64,000 nt of DNA from the NCBI GenBank assembly GCA_028284065.1, contig JANQSJ010000014.1, positions 1 to 64,000 of the forward strand, given 5' to 3'. Within the stretch, counting starts at the first letter, position 1; each line of letters begins with the position of its first letter. The notes below the pieces were generated by a model. It was given only the letters and a program-made list of their open reading frames with translations, did no database searches and was not told the DNA's origin. This DNA comes from Parvularculaceae bacterium. Its GTDB lineage: Bacteria; Pseudomonadota; Alphaproteobacteria; Caulobacterales; Parvularculaceae. This document shows, piece after piece, positions 11,201 through 17,063 of this stretch. The translations under genes were made by a program, and so were the position numbers.

Positions 11201-13225
11201 GGACCGGTCGCCACCGACAACGCTTATCAGACGGATGAAGACGTTGCGGTGTCAGGCGACGCAATTCTCGACCTCCCCGCGGACCGCGATATCGACACGC
11301 CGTCCCTCAGCCTCGCCGCCGACTCGATTGGGACTTTCGCAACGAGCGAGGGCGGCAGGATCACACTCGCCGCCGACGGCTCCTTCACCTATGCGCCGCC
11401 AGCGGATTTCGTTGGAACGGACACGTTCGACTATACGGTGACCGACGGCGCGCTCACGGACGTCGGCAAGCTGGCCTTTACGGTCGGCGCAGTGAATGAC
11501 CCGCCTGTGGCGATCGCCAATCTTTACGCCACGCTTGAGGATTCTGGGGTCGCCGGCAATCTCATCACGGATGACACCGGCGCCGGCGTCGACTTCGATG
11601 TCGATCTCGACGCGCTCCGTATTCCGCCGGAATCGGTCGGGACCTTCGCCACGCCGGCGGGCGGCGCGATCACGATCGCCCCGGACGGCGCGTTCACTTA
11701 CACGCCGTTGGCTAATTTCCACGGGGAAGATACGTTCGTCTACGTCATTACCGACGGCGATTTGTCCGCCTCGGCGGCCGTCTCATTCCAGATCAGCCCC
11801 TTGCGCGATGCGCCGACCGACGGCGACGAGGCGATCGCCATCGCGGAAGACACACCGGCGCGGGTCAACGCCGGGACGGATAGCGGCCTCCTCGCCAACG
11901 CCGCCGACGCTGACGGCGACGCGCTCTTCATAGTGGATTTTTCGGTAGGCGGAGGCACCTACGCGGCCGACGAAACCGCTTTCCTTCCACAGGGCGCGCT
12001 CACCATACGCGCAGACGGGTCTTACGAATTCGTTCCGGCTCCGGACTTCAATGGTCCCATTCCGCAGATCGCCTATACCGTTTCGGACGGCTTCGGCGGC
12101 GCCGATACGTCAACGCTCGACATCACGGTGACGCCAGCGAACGATGCGCCGCGCGCCGCAGCGGGGGGCGCCCTCGGCGACAGGGCGAACGCAGTAGACG
12201 ACCCGGTGTCCGCGCAGACGTCGGACGCATTCACAGACGTCGACGGGGACGATTTGACGTTCTCTGCGGATGGACTGCCGCCGGGCCTCGCCATTGACGC
12301 CGCGACCGGCGTCATATCAGGCGCGATCGCGCCGGAAGCCGCCTTGATCGCGGCCTATGAGGTTACCGTGACAGCGCGCGACGAGACTGGCGCCAGCGTC
12401 TCGCTGACCTTCGTCTGGCGGATCACCGACGCGGCGGCAGCAGACATTGAGACCATAATCCGGCTTGGCGGCGGTCCCGGCGGCGACGAGACGAATGCGA
12501 CGGACGCCGATAGTCCGTATATCGAGCTCCCAGAAACCCTTTGGGCGCAGGCGCGCGCCGCGGCCGGCATTGACGCGGACGGCGCGGTTATAGCGGCGGC
12601 AAATGCCGCGTCTCACCTGGAAGGGTTGACCGCGATCGACGCCGAGCCTTCGGTTCTCGCCGCGGTCAATGGCGCCGACCCGCTTGGCGGGCTTTCCCCG
12701 GAGCCGATTAGCGACGCGCGCGCGCATGCGCTTATCGCAGACGCGCAGGCGCGCTTTGGCGGCGGCGATGCGTCCATCGACTTGCTTCAGGTCCGCGGCT
12801 TCTCCTTAGCCGGGTCCGGCTCTGGCGCGTTCGCGATCGACAGCGTATCGCGAGGCGGCGTCGTCTATCTAAGGGCGTACGACGCCTATTCGTCTTCACA
12901 AAAAAGCGCCTACACGGATTTTAATGTCACCTTGGGCGATGGACGCGCGACGCCGCGGTGGATTTCGACATCGCCGGACGGGCTAGTTGTCATCGACCGC
13001 CCAGCGAACGTGGAAACGGTCGTCCTCAAGATTGTAGGTATACGGAACGGAGGCGGAACCGATGCGCGCCTGGTTGAAATCGACACGCTGACCGGAGAGA
13101 TCCTTCGCCGTGAGGCGGCGAACCGCGCCTATGGGCCGAGTTTCTCCGAAGCGGTCGAGCGCGCCGCGTCGGCCGGGGCCGCCCATGAAGAAAGCGTCAA
13201 CAAACTGCTAGACATTGAACGGTAG
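2246..13225 (+). CDS. Giant LEPR-XLL/DUF4347 calcium-binding surface adhesin
   Basis: A 3,659-residue modular protein, probably exported and involved in attachment or biofilm. It has no Sec signal peptide; instead the LEPR-XLL motif (LEPRILLDAA, residues 29-38) sits near the N-terminus. DUF4347 follows (~91-251, with H146 and C190), then a jelly-roll-like domain (~253-427). Acidic thrombospondin-3 type calcium repeats (DxDxDG) alternate with beta-propeller-like stretches (~585-830, ~1040-1275) and two other globular inserts. Cadherin-like NDAPV...EDT modules lie at ~2185-2300 and ~2670-3300, a putative Ig module at ~3310-3400, and a unique C-terminal region at ~3410-3659. I see no RTX nonapeptide. 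Export genes follow 76 bases downstream. ATG 2246 has GAGG six bases before it. Domain names are established families; the adhesin role and export route are inferred. Confidence 0.85.
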   Translation: MISFLRSSLKLAPQKNPPQGASPLALRALEPRILLDAAGAATAAEGLADEAASQQADAALDLSGAPSNSPAAVPDIDLLAEAGAPPHGAREIVFIDAGVADPAALLEGVSPHADVHFLNADEDGVTQIADILAQYEDIGAVHILAHGDQGRLILGDAVLDLASMTGEHADELSAIGAAIGIDGDILIYGCDFAGGEAGLEAAMLLSRLTGADVAASTDDTGHADLGGDWDLEAEIGAIETLGIAVSGWSGLLAPTNIIVNGDFSSGTAGWTVTGDGGVGSGIFIWGTDGGAGTLTYDAPLTGLQTGPAASGAAQIQLDVAWNNGQPDLTGTHTLDIQIGGVTYARLTTGGQNGSTATIDYLNGAAGSPSTAAVSPAFVSSPGTIYTSVTIDLPSTVADTGTLQFVSSAGGSRDDIGIDNVQVIVESNTPPTAADDAYTVRPGQALTIDPVGDNDADPDPDTLTITQIIDPADVANPITPVAGAPITLTSGTQVTLRADGGLDVVTPAGLSPSDAFDYVVEDGASGSAQATVTLNVDTDGDAVIDAADIDDDNDGILDTEEGFVESGDITTATSDGGLDISGEASAPTGATFSADGTKFYVISAFNDDAVFQYALATPFDITSGVTFETSFGIADDNPTSVTFSADGLRMFILGADSDQIVQYRLDTNFDLSGTVTNEGALVIAGDTSAPTGIHFSPDGTKLYISESQGPIHEILEYDAAAPFNILPATGGGISLVNRLDVHATQNTPHGVSLSPDGARLYIAGLSDDTIDIFDLATPFDISTASATPSATIDPGFINPFDVWVRPDETGFYAVDASGLEIVQFTVKSGARDTDGDGVFDHLDIDSDNDGITDNVEAQATNAYVAPSGNDADGDGLDAVYEGAGDEGLTAVDTDSDGTADYLDEDSDNDGRLDIAERGDSGPTANPTFEDADFDGLDDDFEGADANDGYDVNDENVSTASGDAIGTLAEYNLSASPLLASDFSNYSAGATDLSFRSADIDGDGVRDDIDIDDDNDGIRDTDEVIAAITEAELDGSLDVSGDADFPQDLAFSSDGSRLYVLNLTTDTIFQYELTTPFDIDGGATLQGSFVVTSQEPTPNGLTLSDDGTKLFISGNTGRVNQYSLTTAFDVTSGVSHDGDFSLPAGENRPNGLEFSEDGLSVFVIGEDNEVVHQYNLSAPFDITAGVTLVHTLNISAQDLEAEGIAFSNGGRLMHIVGRGAGAVHTYELSTPFNLTTAAFRSTRSVIADATSPRGVAFTPEGESFFVVDGATGVVFEYNTDTDRDGVANYLDIDSDNDGITDNVEAQATNAYVAPSGNDADGDGLDDVYDADDTDIDPAASAGLTPVNTDSDATADYLDTDSDNDGRLDIAERGDGGPTANPTFEDADGDGLDDDFEGADANDGYDVNDENVATAPGATVANLSEYALSADPSLTDDFSNIAARSIDLSFRDADADNDGVADADDIDDDNDGVRDTDEGGDYGFSDEGARAVWWPTNGGNGASAVVINSDVVASAEDFVAGPGMTATTGTGDTALTGVDQPDFAGALADGDYLQYEFTTVFGGDFLGVDMRGGGQNVGRDITVVISNDGFATSEILLQDANHINDAVNLGSNAQGHEFDQPYALDPNTTYSVRIYHYNSTIGTDIRVDNVSFRINPFVDTDADGVADRLDLDSDNDGIADNVEAQATNAYVAPSGNDADGDGLDDVYDADDADIDPAASAGLTAIDTDGDAIADYLDTDSDNDGRLDIAERGDGGPTANPTFEDADGDGLDDDFEGADANDGFDPNDENIATAPGATVANLSEYALSADPSLADDFSNIAARSIDLSFRDADADNDGVADADDIDDDNDGIQDVLERGATVLSTPEDASSSDPELANLQSTRDGTTAGPSFAIDNANDDGPISDVTYTYATPLDGVTSVVIWNNGGDVFTDGQSIGVIGQLTLRNSLGDVVFTTTNVAIPEGSAGDPFTLDLPGTYDNVASMEWLSIDGPAGGLEGVAWREVALASLPARDSDNDGVFDHLDLDSDNDGITDNVEAQATNAYIAPSGNDADGDGLDDVYDADDGDVDAAASVGLAPVDSDVDGMADYLDTDSDNDGRLDIAERGDGGPMANPAFEDADGDGLDDDFEGADANDGYDVNDENVATAAGATVANLVEYALGADPALAASLSNYDPLSDGAPTIDLLFRDDNVAPVDGDEAVATAEDTALNVIDGSAGDLLANATDADGDAPFILDFTVGGATYAAGATATLAEGTLTINANGSYTFIPAANFNGAVPPVAYTVSDGNGGTDASTLTIAVTAAGDPPAINLSGSADVENLTNFAPTTLVFTTPTIINAGQTEADDGVGNGETLIYANAGVIGGTPIDIVATIISNTTNTAFQADVSSGALAYSVRWDGDVTVRFDVVEAGSMTQIQGDFAFQSSDLDGARRVESLIFDTDDLAFYRLNADTSITVSEADGRTTFRGGTNGPATNPGTSLEFGLDDVSGFTLTFRQDTSLTTPGGRTIFLDGDFTSILTTPVMALGNVDYATSFTEGDAPVAVADSDADAFDADDDIVSLAIVAGGIADGAAEQLTLAGAIFDLSVDGAASGVAIGGGTLDISYVAATGAFAVTNAMGASIPMPDAALDALIRSIAYENASEDPTPGDRAFVFTATDAEGASSNPATTIVSVTPVNDAPVDGDETASTAEDTPLTVADGAPGDLLANASDVDGGPLAIVDFSVGGTTYAAGVTATLPEGDLTVNANGSFTFIPATDFAGTVPQVSYVVSDGAGGLDVSTLAISVTSSNDGPIATDNAYATEEDVSVAGNAILDAPADSDADTSVLSLAAGSIGTFATAEGGAIALNPDGAFVYAPPANFIGTDTFDYTVTDGALTDVGRLTFTVSPVNDAPVAVANVYETTEDTEVLGNLIGDDTGAGADFDVDLDALQINAGSIGAFVTTAGGAIFITPDGAFAYAPPPDFNGTDTFDYVITDGALTASATVTFLVNAVNDGPVATDNAYQTDEDVAVSGDAILDLPADRDIDTPSLSLAADSIGTFATSEGGRITLAADGSFTYAPPADFVGTDTFDYTVTDGALTDVGKLAFTVGAVNDPPVAIANLYATLEDSGVAGNLITDDTGAGVDFDVDLDALRIPPESVGTFATPAGGAITIAPDGAFTYTPLANFHGEDTFVYVITDGDLSASAAVSFQISPLRDAPTDGDEAIAIAEDTPARVNAGTDSGLLANAADADGDALFIVDFSVGGGTYAADETAFLPQGALTIRADGSYEFVPAPDFNGPIPQIAYTVSDGFGGADTSTLDITVTPANDAPRAAAGGALGDRANAVDDPVSAQTSDAFTDVDGDDLTFSADGLPPGLAIDAATGVISGAIAPEAALIAAYEVTVTARDETGASVSLTFVWRITDAAAADIETIIRLGGGPGGDETNATDADSPYIELPETLWAQARAAAGIDADGAVIAAANAASHLEGLTAIDAEPSVLAAVNGADPLGGLSPEPISDARAHALIADAQARFGGGDASIDLLQVRGFSLAGSGSGAFAIDSVSRGGVVYLRAYDAYSSSQKSAYTDFNVTLGDGRATPRWISTSPDGLVVIDRPANVETVVLKIVGIRNGGGTDARLVEIDTLTGEILRREAANRAYGPSFSEAVERAASAGAAHEESVNKLLDIER
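4769..8802 (+). repeat. Four near-identical TSP3 cassettes inside the adhesin gene
   Basis: Four ~500-560 bp copies occur at about 4769-5307, 6110-6670, 7244-7792 and 8300-8802. Each encodes SDNDGI.DNVEAQATNAY, then a run of DxDGD calcium loops, then SDNDGRLDIAERGD and DDDFEGADANDG. Copies 2 and 3 are almost identical in DNA over long stretches. Copy 1 is shorter in the middle and copy 4 lacks the final DNDG loop. Different globular modules lie between copies, so this is a cassette-and-spacer layout rather than a simple tandem array. Confidence 0.85.
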
Positions 13226-13301
13226 AATTTTCATTTCGTTCACCATATTTCAACCACTCATCATTATGTTTTATTACGGTTAACTATTTGGAGCTTCAAG
13301 A

Positions 13302-14846
13302 ATGAAGAAGCTGCTTCTTGTCATGGCGACTCCATTTCTGCTGACGGCATGCGTCGTCTCGCCTCGCCCGTTCACCGCCGAGGAGCTCGACGCCAAGGGC
13401 AGTGAGCGGATCAACGCTTTTCTGTCCGACCAGGAGGCGGTGACGAAGCCGATCACGCTCTATGAGGCGATGGCGCGGGCGTTGAAATACAATCTCGACT
13501 ACAAGGTGGAGCTGATGGACGCGGCGTTGAGGCGCCGTGAGCTGGACCTCGCCCATTTTGAGCTGCTGCCGGACCTCGTTGCAGGCGCGGGCTATGCGGG
13601 GCGCAATAACTTCAGCGGCGCAAGCTCCAGCCAGCTGCTTGGCGATCGCACGGTCGGGCCGCAAACGCTCGTCGCGTCGACGTCCGCGGAACGGCGCATC
13701 CTGACGGACGATTTGACCATCAGCTGGGACGTACTTGATTTTGGCCTCTCGTACGTTCGCGCCCGGCAGAAGAGCGACGAAGTTCTGATCGCCAATGAAC
13801 GGCGGCGAAAGGTCGCCAGCCGCATCATTGAAGACGTACGCACGGCGTACTGGCGCGCGGTCAGCGCCGAGCGCCTGATCGACAAGCTGGCGCCGCTCGA
13901 GGCGGAAATTGACGACGCGCTCGCCGCCTCCAGGCGCGCCTACCGCAGACGCAACGCCGCGCCCCTTACGGCGCTCACTTACCAACGCGAGCTTCTCGGC
14001 GTGCGCGAGGAGATCCAGCTTCTGCACCAGGAGCTCAGCGTCGCGAAGCAACAGCTCGCCGCGCTGATGAACGTCGATCCCGCGACGCCATTCGAGCTCG
14101 TCATGCCGAATCGCGACGATTCCTCCATCGACGTCGATGTCGACCCGGCGACGATGATCGAGATTGCGCTCATGCTGCGGCCGGAGCTGCGCGAGATATC
14201 CTACCGCCAGCGCATCAATGAGAAGGAAGCGACCGCCGCGCTCCTCGACCTCTTGCCGAGCCTGAGGGCGTATGGCGGCTTCAACCACGACAGCAATGAT
14301 TTCCTGTTCAACAGTTATTGGGCGGGATGGGGCGCGCGCGCCAGCTGGAACCTCGTCAACGTCTTTCGCTACCCAGTGCGCAAGAAGACAGTGGAGGCGC
14401 AGCAGGATCTCTTGGACCAGCGCGCGCTCGCCCTCACCATGGCCGTCGTGACGCAAGTTCATGTGAGCGCTACTCGTTTCGCCATCGTCAAACGCCGTCT
14501 CGACACCCAGCGAGGCGGCCACGACGTCCAGTCGAAAATTCTCCGCCAGATTGATTCAGGCTATAAGGCGGGGCGGATCAGCCGTCAGACATATATCCGT
14601 GAAAAGATGAACGGCATCGTCGCGGAGGCGAAATACGACATCGCCCTCGCCGAACTTCAGAACGCCTTCGCCAACATCCAGGCGTCCATGGGCGTCGACC
14701 CGATCAACGCCGAGATCGACGCGGAGGAGAACGTCGAAACGCTCGCCGCGCGGCTACAGGCGCACTGGGAACGGCGCGGCGACCGGACCGTCTATGGCGA
14801 TGCGACGGGAACGGCGAAGCCCGTCGCCGTAGCGGAGCTGAACTGA
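13302..14846 (+). CDS. TolC-family outer membrane lipoprotein
   Basis: A 514-residue outer-membrane efflux protein. The N-terminus is a lipoprotein signal with lipobox LLTAC, making Cys17 the predicted lipidated residue. Two TolC-type halves follow, with long helical stretches (for example LIDKLAPLEAEIDDALAASR) expected to form the periplasmic tunnel. It starts 76 bases after the adhesin stop, in an AT-rich gap, with GGAG eight bases before ATG. Its TGA overlaps the next ATG by one base, so it is co-translated with the HlyD-type adaptor. TolC proteins form the outer-membrane exit duct of type I secretion and efflux systems. Here the adjacent giant protein is the obvious substrate, which is an inference from context. 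A general efflux role is the alternative. Confidence 0.88.
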   Translation: MKKLLLVMATPFLLTACVVSPRPFTAEELDAKGSERINAFLSDQEAVTKPITLYEAMARALKYNLDYKVELMDAALRRRELDLAHFELLPDLVAGAGYAGRNNFSGASSSQLLGDRTVGPQTLVASTSAERRILTDDLTISWDVLDFGLSYVRARQKSDEVLIANERRRKVASRIIEDVRTAYWRAVSAERLIDKLAPLEAEIDDALAASRRAYRRRNAAPLTALTYQRELLGVREEIQLLHQELSVAKQQLAALMNVDPATPFELVMPNRDDSSIDVDVDPATMIEIALMLRPELREISYRQRINEKEATAALLDLLPSLRAYGGFNHDSNDFLFNSYWAGWGARASWNLVNVFRYPVRKKTVEAQQDLLDQRALALTMAVVTQVHVSATRFAIVKRRLDTQRGGHDVQSKILRQIDSGYKAGRISRQTYIREKMNGIVAEAKYDIALAELQNAFANIQASMGVDPINAEIDAEENVETLAARLQAHWERRGDRTVYGDATGTAKPVAVAELN

Positions 14847-15637
14847 TGCCGCGCGCGCGCCGCACGCTCGCCGCCACAGGTCTGACAGTCGTTGGACTCG
14901 CAGGCCTCGCCGCGCTGGCGCCCGGCGCAACGATGGCGCAAGACGCCGCGGCGCAAGACAGGACTGCGGCGGCCGACATTATTCGCGGCGTCATCAAGGC
15001 GCGGCGCGAAGCAGTCATCCAGTCGGACCTCAGCGCGCCGGTTGCGGAAGCGCCCAAACGCACCGGCGACGCTTTCAAGAAGGGCGACTTGTTGCTGCGC
15101 TTCGAGTGCGAAGCGCAATTGGCCGAGGCGGCCGCGGCCGCCGCCGCCTACCGCGCCGCCAGAGCCCGCCATGACAGCGACGTTGAAATGAAGGCCCATG
15201 ACGCGGCGGGGCGTTTCGACGTCAGCCTGTCGAAGGCGGATATGGAGGAGGCGGACGCCCGCGCCCGCGCCGCGCGCGCCCGCGCCAAACGCTGCGATAT
15301 CCTCGCGCCTTATGACGGCAAGGTGGCGGAGCTCTGGATCAATCCCCACGAAACGCCGCGCGTGGACCAGCCGCTCATCAAGATCGTCGGCGTGGAGGAG
15401 ATGGAGCTGCGCCTCATCGTGCCGTCGGCCTGGCTTGTCTGGCTGCAGCCGGGAGAGGCCTTCAACTTCGCGGTCGATGAGACAGGCGAAACCCTCGCCG
15501 CCACGGTGGACCGCATCGGCGCGGAGGTGGACGCCGTCAGCCGCACCGTCCCCATCATCGCGCGCGCCACAGCGCCCGCGGGCGCCATCCTTCCCGGCAT
15601 GAGCGGGTCGGCGACCTTCCGGCGGCCGGCGGGATAG
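14846..15637 (+). CDS. Periplasmic HlyD/RND-type adaptor protein
   Basis: A short (263-residue) membrane-fusion protein. The N-terminus looks like a cleavable signal peptide ending near ATMAQ. A split lipoyl-like domain can be seen (AVIQSDLSAPVAEAPKRTGD and later CDILAPYDGKVAELWINPHE) around a short Ala/Arg-rich hairpin, then a beta-barrel region ending in LPGMSGSATF. It overlaps the TolC stop by one base and is followed by the next adaptor after 4 bases. It most likely bridges the inner-membrane components and the TolC duct. The hairpin is much shorter than in HlyD itself, which suggests a compact contact with TolC or a dependence on the other two adaptor-like proteins encoded downstream. 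Confidence 0.82.
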   Translation: MPRARRTLAATGLTVVGLAGLAALAPGATMAQDAAAQDRTAAADIIRGVIKARREAVIQSDLSAPVAEAPKRTGDAFKKGDLLLRFECEAQLAEAAAAAAAYRAARARHDSDVEMKAHDAAGRFDVSLSKADMEEADARARAARARAKRCDILAPYDGKVAELWINPHETPRVDQPLIKIVGVEEMELRLIVPSAWLVWLQPGEAFNFAVDETGETLAATVDRIGAEVDAVSRTVPIIARATAPAGAILPGMSGSATFRRPAG

Positions 15638-15641
15638 ACCA

Positions 15642-17060
15642 ATGACGGTCGCCGCCAGACTGTCCGCATGCGCGTCGGGCGCCGCAAATGCGCCAGCCGC
15701 AAACGGCGCGCGCGGCGCGGCCGGCGGAACGGCCGAAAAATTAGCGTACGCCGCATCCATGCTGACGTTCGAAAGCAAGGTGCGCACACTGAACGATGAG
15801 CGGGAGCTTTTCGCCAGCCTCTGCAATGAGACCCGCGCCTTCCTGCCGTTCCGCCAGGCTTTTCTTCTGAAGCGCGGGACCGTTCGCGACGACATGGAGA
15901 TCATCGCCGCATCGAGCCTCGCCGTCATCGACCGCGACGCGCCGTTCGTGCGTTGGCTGGAGAAAATCGCAAAGCGAATGGGAGAGGACGCCGGCGCGGA
16001 CCGTCAGCAATTCTTCAGCCTGCCCGCCTATTGCGACGACGCGGACGAAGAACGCCTCACCTATCCGTTTCCGGAATTTCTCTGGACCCCGTTGAAGGAC
16101 GGCGATGCGGTGATCGGCGGCTTCATCGCCACGCGTGAAACGGTATGGCAGGAGGCGGACGCCGCGGCGGCCGACCGACTGGCGGCGCTATATGCGCATG
16201 CCTGGCGCTCCATAAAGGGCCGCGGCCGGATCGCCGGCCGGAGGCTCGTGACGCCCCCGCGCGCCATCGCCGGCGCGCTTCTCGCCGCTGCGATCTCTCT
16301 CTGCCCCATTTCGATCACTTCGCTCGCGCCGATGGAGATCGCGCCGAAAGACGCGTTTGTCGTCGCTGCGCCGTTCGACGGGGTTGTGGAGGACATCCTC
16401 GTCGACCAGGGAAAGGAGATAGCCGCGGGAACGCCGGTCATCGCCTTCGAAGACGTTCTTTATAAAAATGACTTCGAGATTGCGGATCGAAATGAAGCGG
16501 TGGCGAAGGCGCGGCTGCTCCGCGCGTCGCAAGGGGCAATCGGCGATCCAGAGGCGAAACGCGATCTCGCCGTCGCCAGCGCCGAGCACGCGCTTGCGGA
16601 AGCCGAACGCGCCTATGCGAAGGACCTCCTCGACCAGACCGTCATCGCCGCGCCCCATGGCGGCGTCGCCATTTACACCGACAAGCGCGACTGGGCCGGT
16701 CGCCCCGTCGCCGCCGGCGAGGCGATCCTGCAGATCGCCGACCCGGGCGAGACACGCATCTCAATCGACCTGCCGGTGAAGGAGAGCCTGGAGATTGACG
16801 CCGGCGCAAGGGTCAAGGTCTTCCTTGATTCCAGTCCGCTGCGGCCATTCGAGGCGACGCTCGTCGAGATCGGTTATTCCGCCCGCGCCGACAAGCGGGA
16901 CGTCCTCTCCTACCGTCTTTATGCGGAGTTGAGCGATCGCACGGCGGCGCCGCGGATCGGCGTTCAGGGAACCGCCCAGGTCTTCGGCGGCCGTGCGCCG
17001 CTCATTTACGTCGTCCTGCGCCGTCCCCTCGCGGCCCTTCGGCAGCTAACGGGCTGGTGA
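15642..17060 (+). CDS. Membrane HlyD-type adaptor with GAF-like N-terminal domain
   Basis: A 472-residue protein with three parts. Residues ~33-195 look like a GAF-type cytoplasmic sensor (ERELFASLCNETRAFLPFRQ, then PLKDGDAVIGGFIATRE). A single membrane segment follows at ~207-229. A periplasmic HlyD-type part begins with the lipoyl-like segment VVAAPFDGVVEDILVDQGKE, continues through a short helical hairpin (AVASAEHALAEAERAYAKDL) and ends in a beta-barrel. The predicted topology puts the N-terminal domain inside the cell. Genes with a GAF-like part fused to an adaptor are uncommon. The fold assignment of the N-terminus is by pattern only and less certain than the HlyD part. It lies four bases after the previous gene and three before the protease gene. 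Confidence 0.78.
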   Translation: MTVAARLSACASGAANAPAANGARGAAGGTAEKLAYAASMLTFESKVRTLNDERELFASLCNETRAFLPFRQAFLLKRGTVRDDMEIIAASSLAVIDRDAPFVRWLEKIAKRMGEDAGADRQQFFSLPAYCDDADEERLTYPFPEFLWTPLKDGDAVIGGFIATRETVWQEADAAAADRLAALYAHAWRSIKGRGRIAGRRLVTPPRAIAGALLAAAISLCPISITSLAPMEIAPKDAFVVAAPFDGVVEDILVDQGKEIAAGTPVIAFEDVLYKNDFEIADRNEAVAKARLLRASQGAIGDPEAKRDLAVASAEHALAEAERAYAKDLLDQTVIAAPHGGVAIYTDKRDWAGRPVAAGEAILQIADPGETRISIDLPVKESLEIDAGARVKVFLDSSPLRPFEATLVEIGYSARADKRDVLSYRLYAELSDRTAAPRIGVQGTAQVFGGRAPLIYVVLRRPLAALRQLTGW

Positions 17061-17063
17061 GCA

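Noticed and set aside
2246-13225. RTX toxin-type GGxGxDxxx repeats
   Set aside because: The Asp-rich repeats are DxDxDG thrombospondin-3/EF-like loops; I found no nonapeptide series and no typical RTX C-terminal block.
13296-14522. 408-codon minus-strand frame opposite the TolC gene
   Set aside because: The plus strand carries a full TolC protein with lipobox; the antisense frame has no family features.
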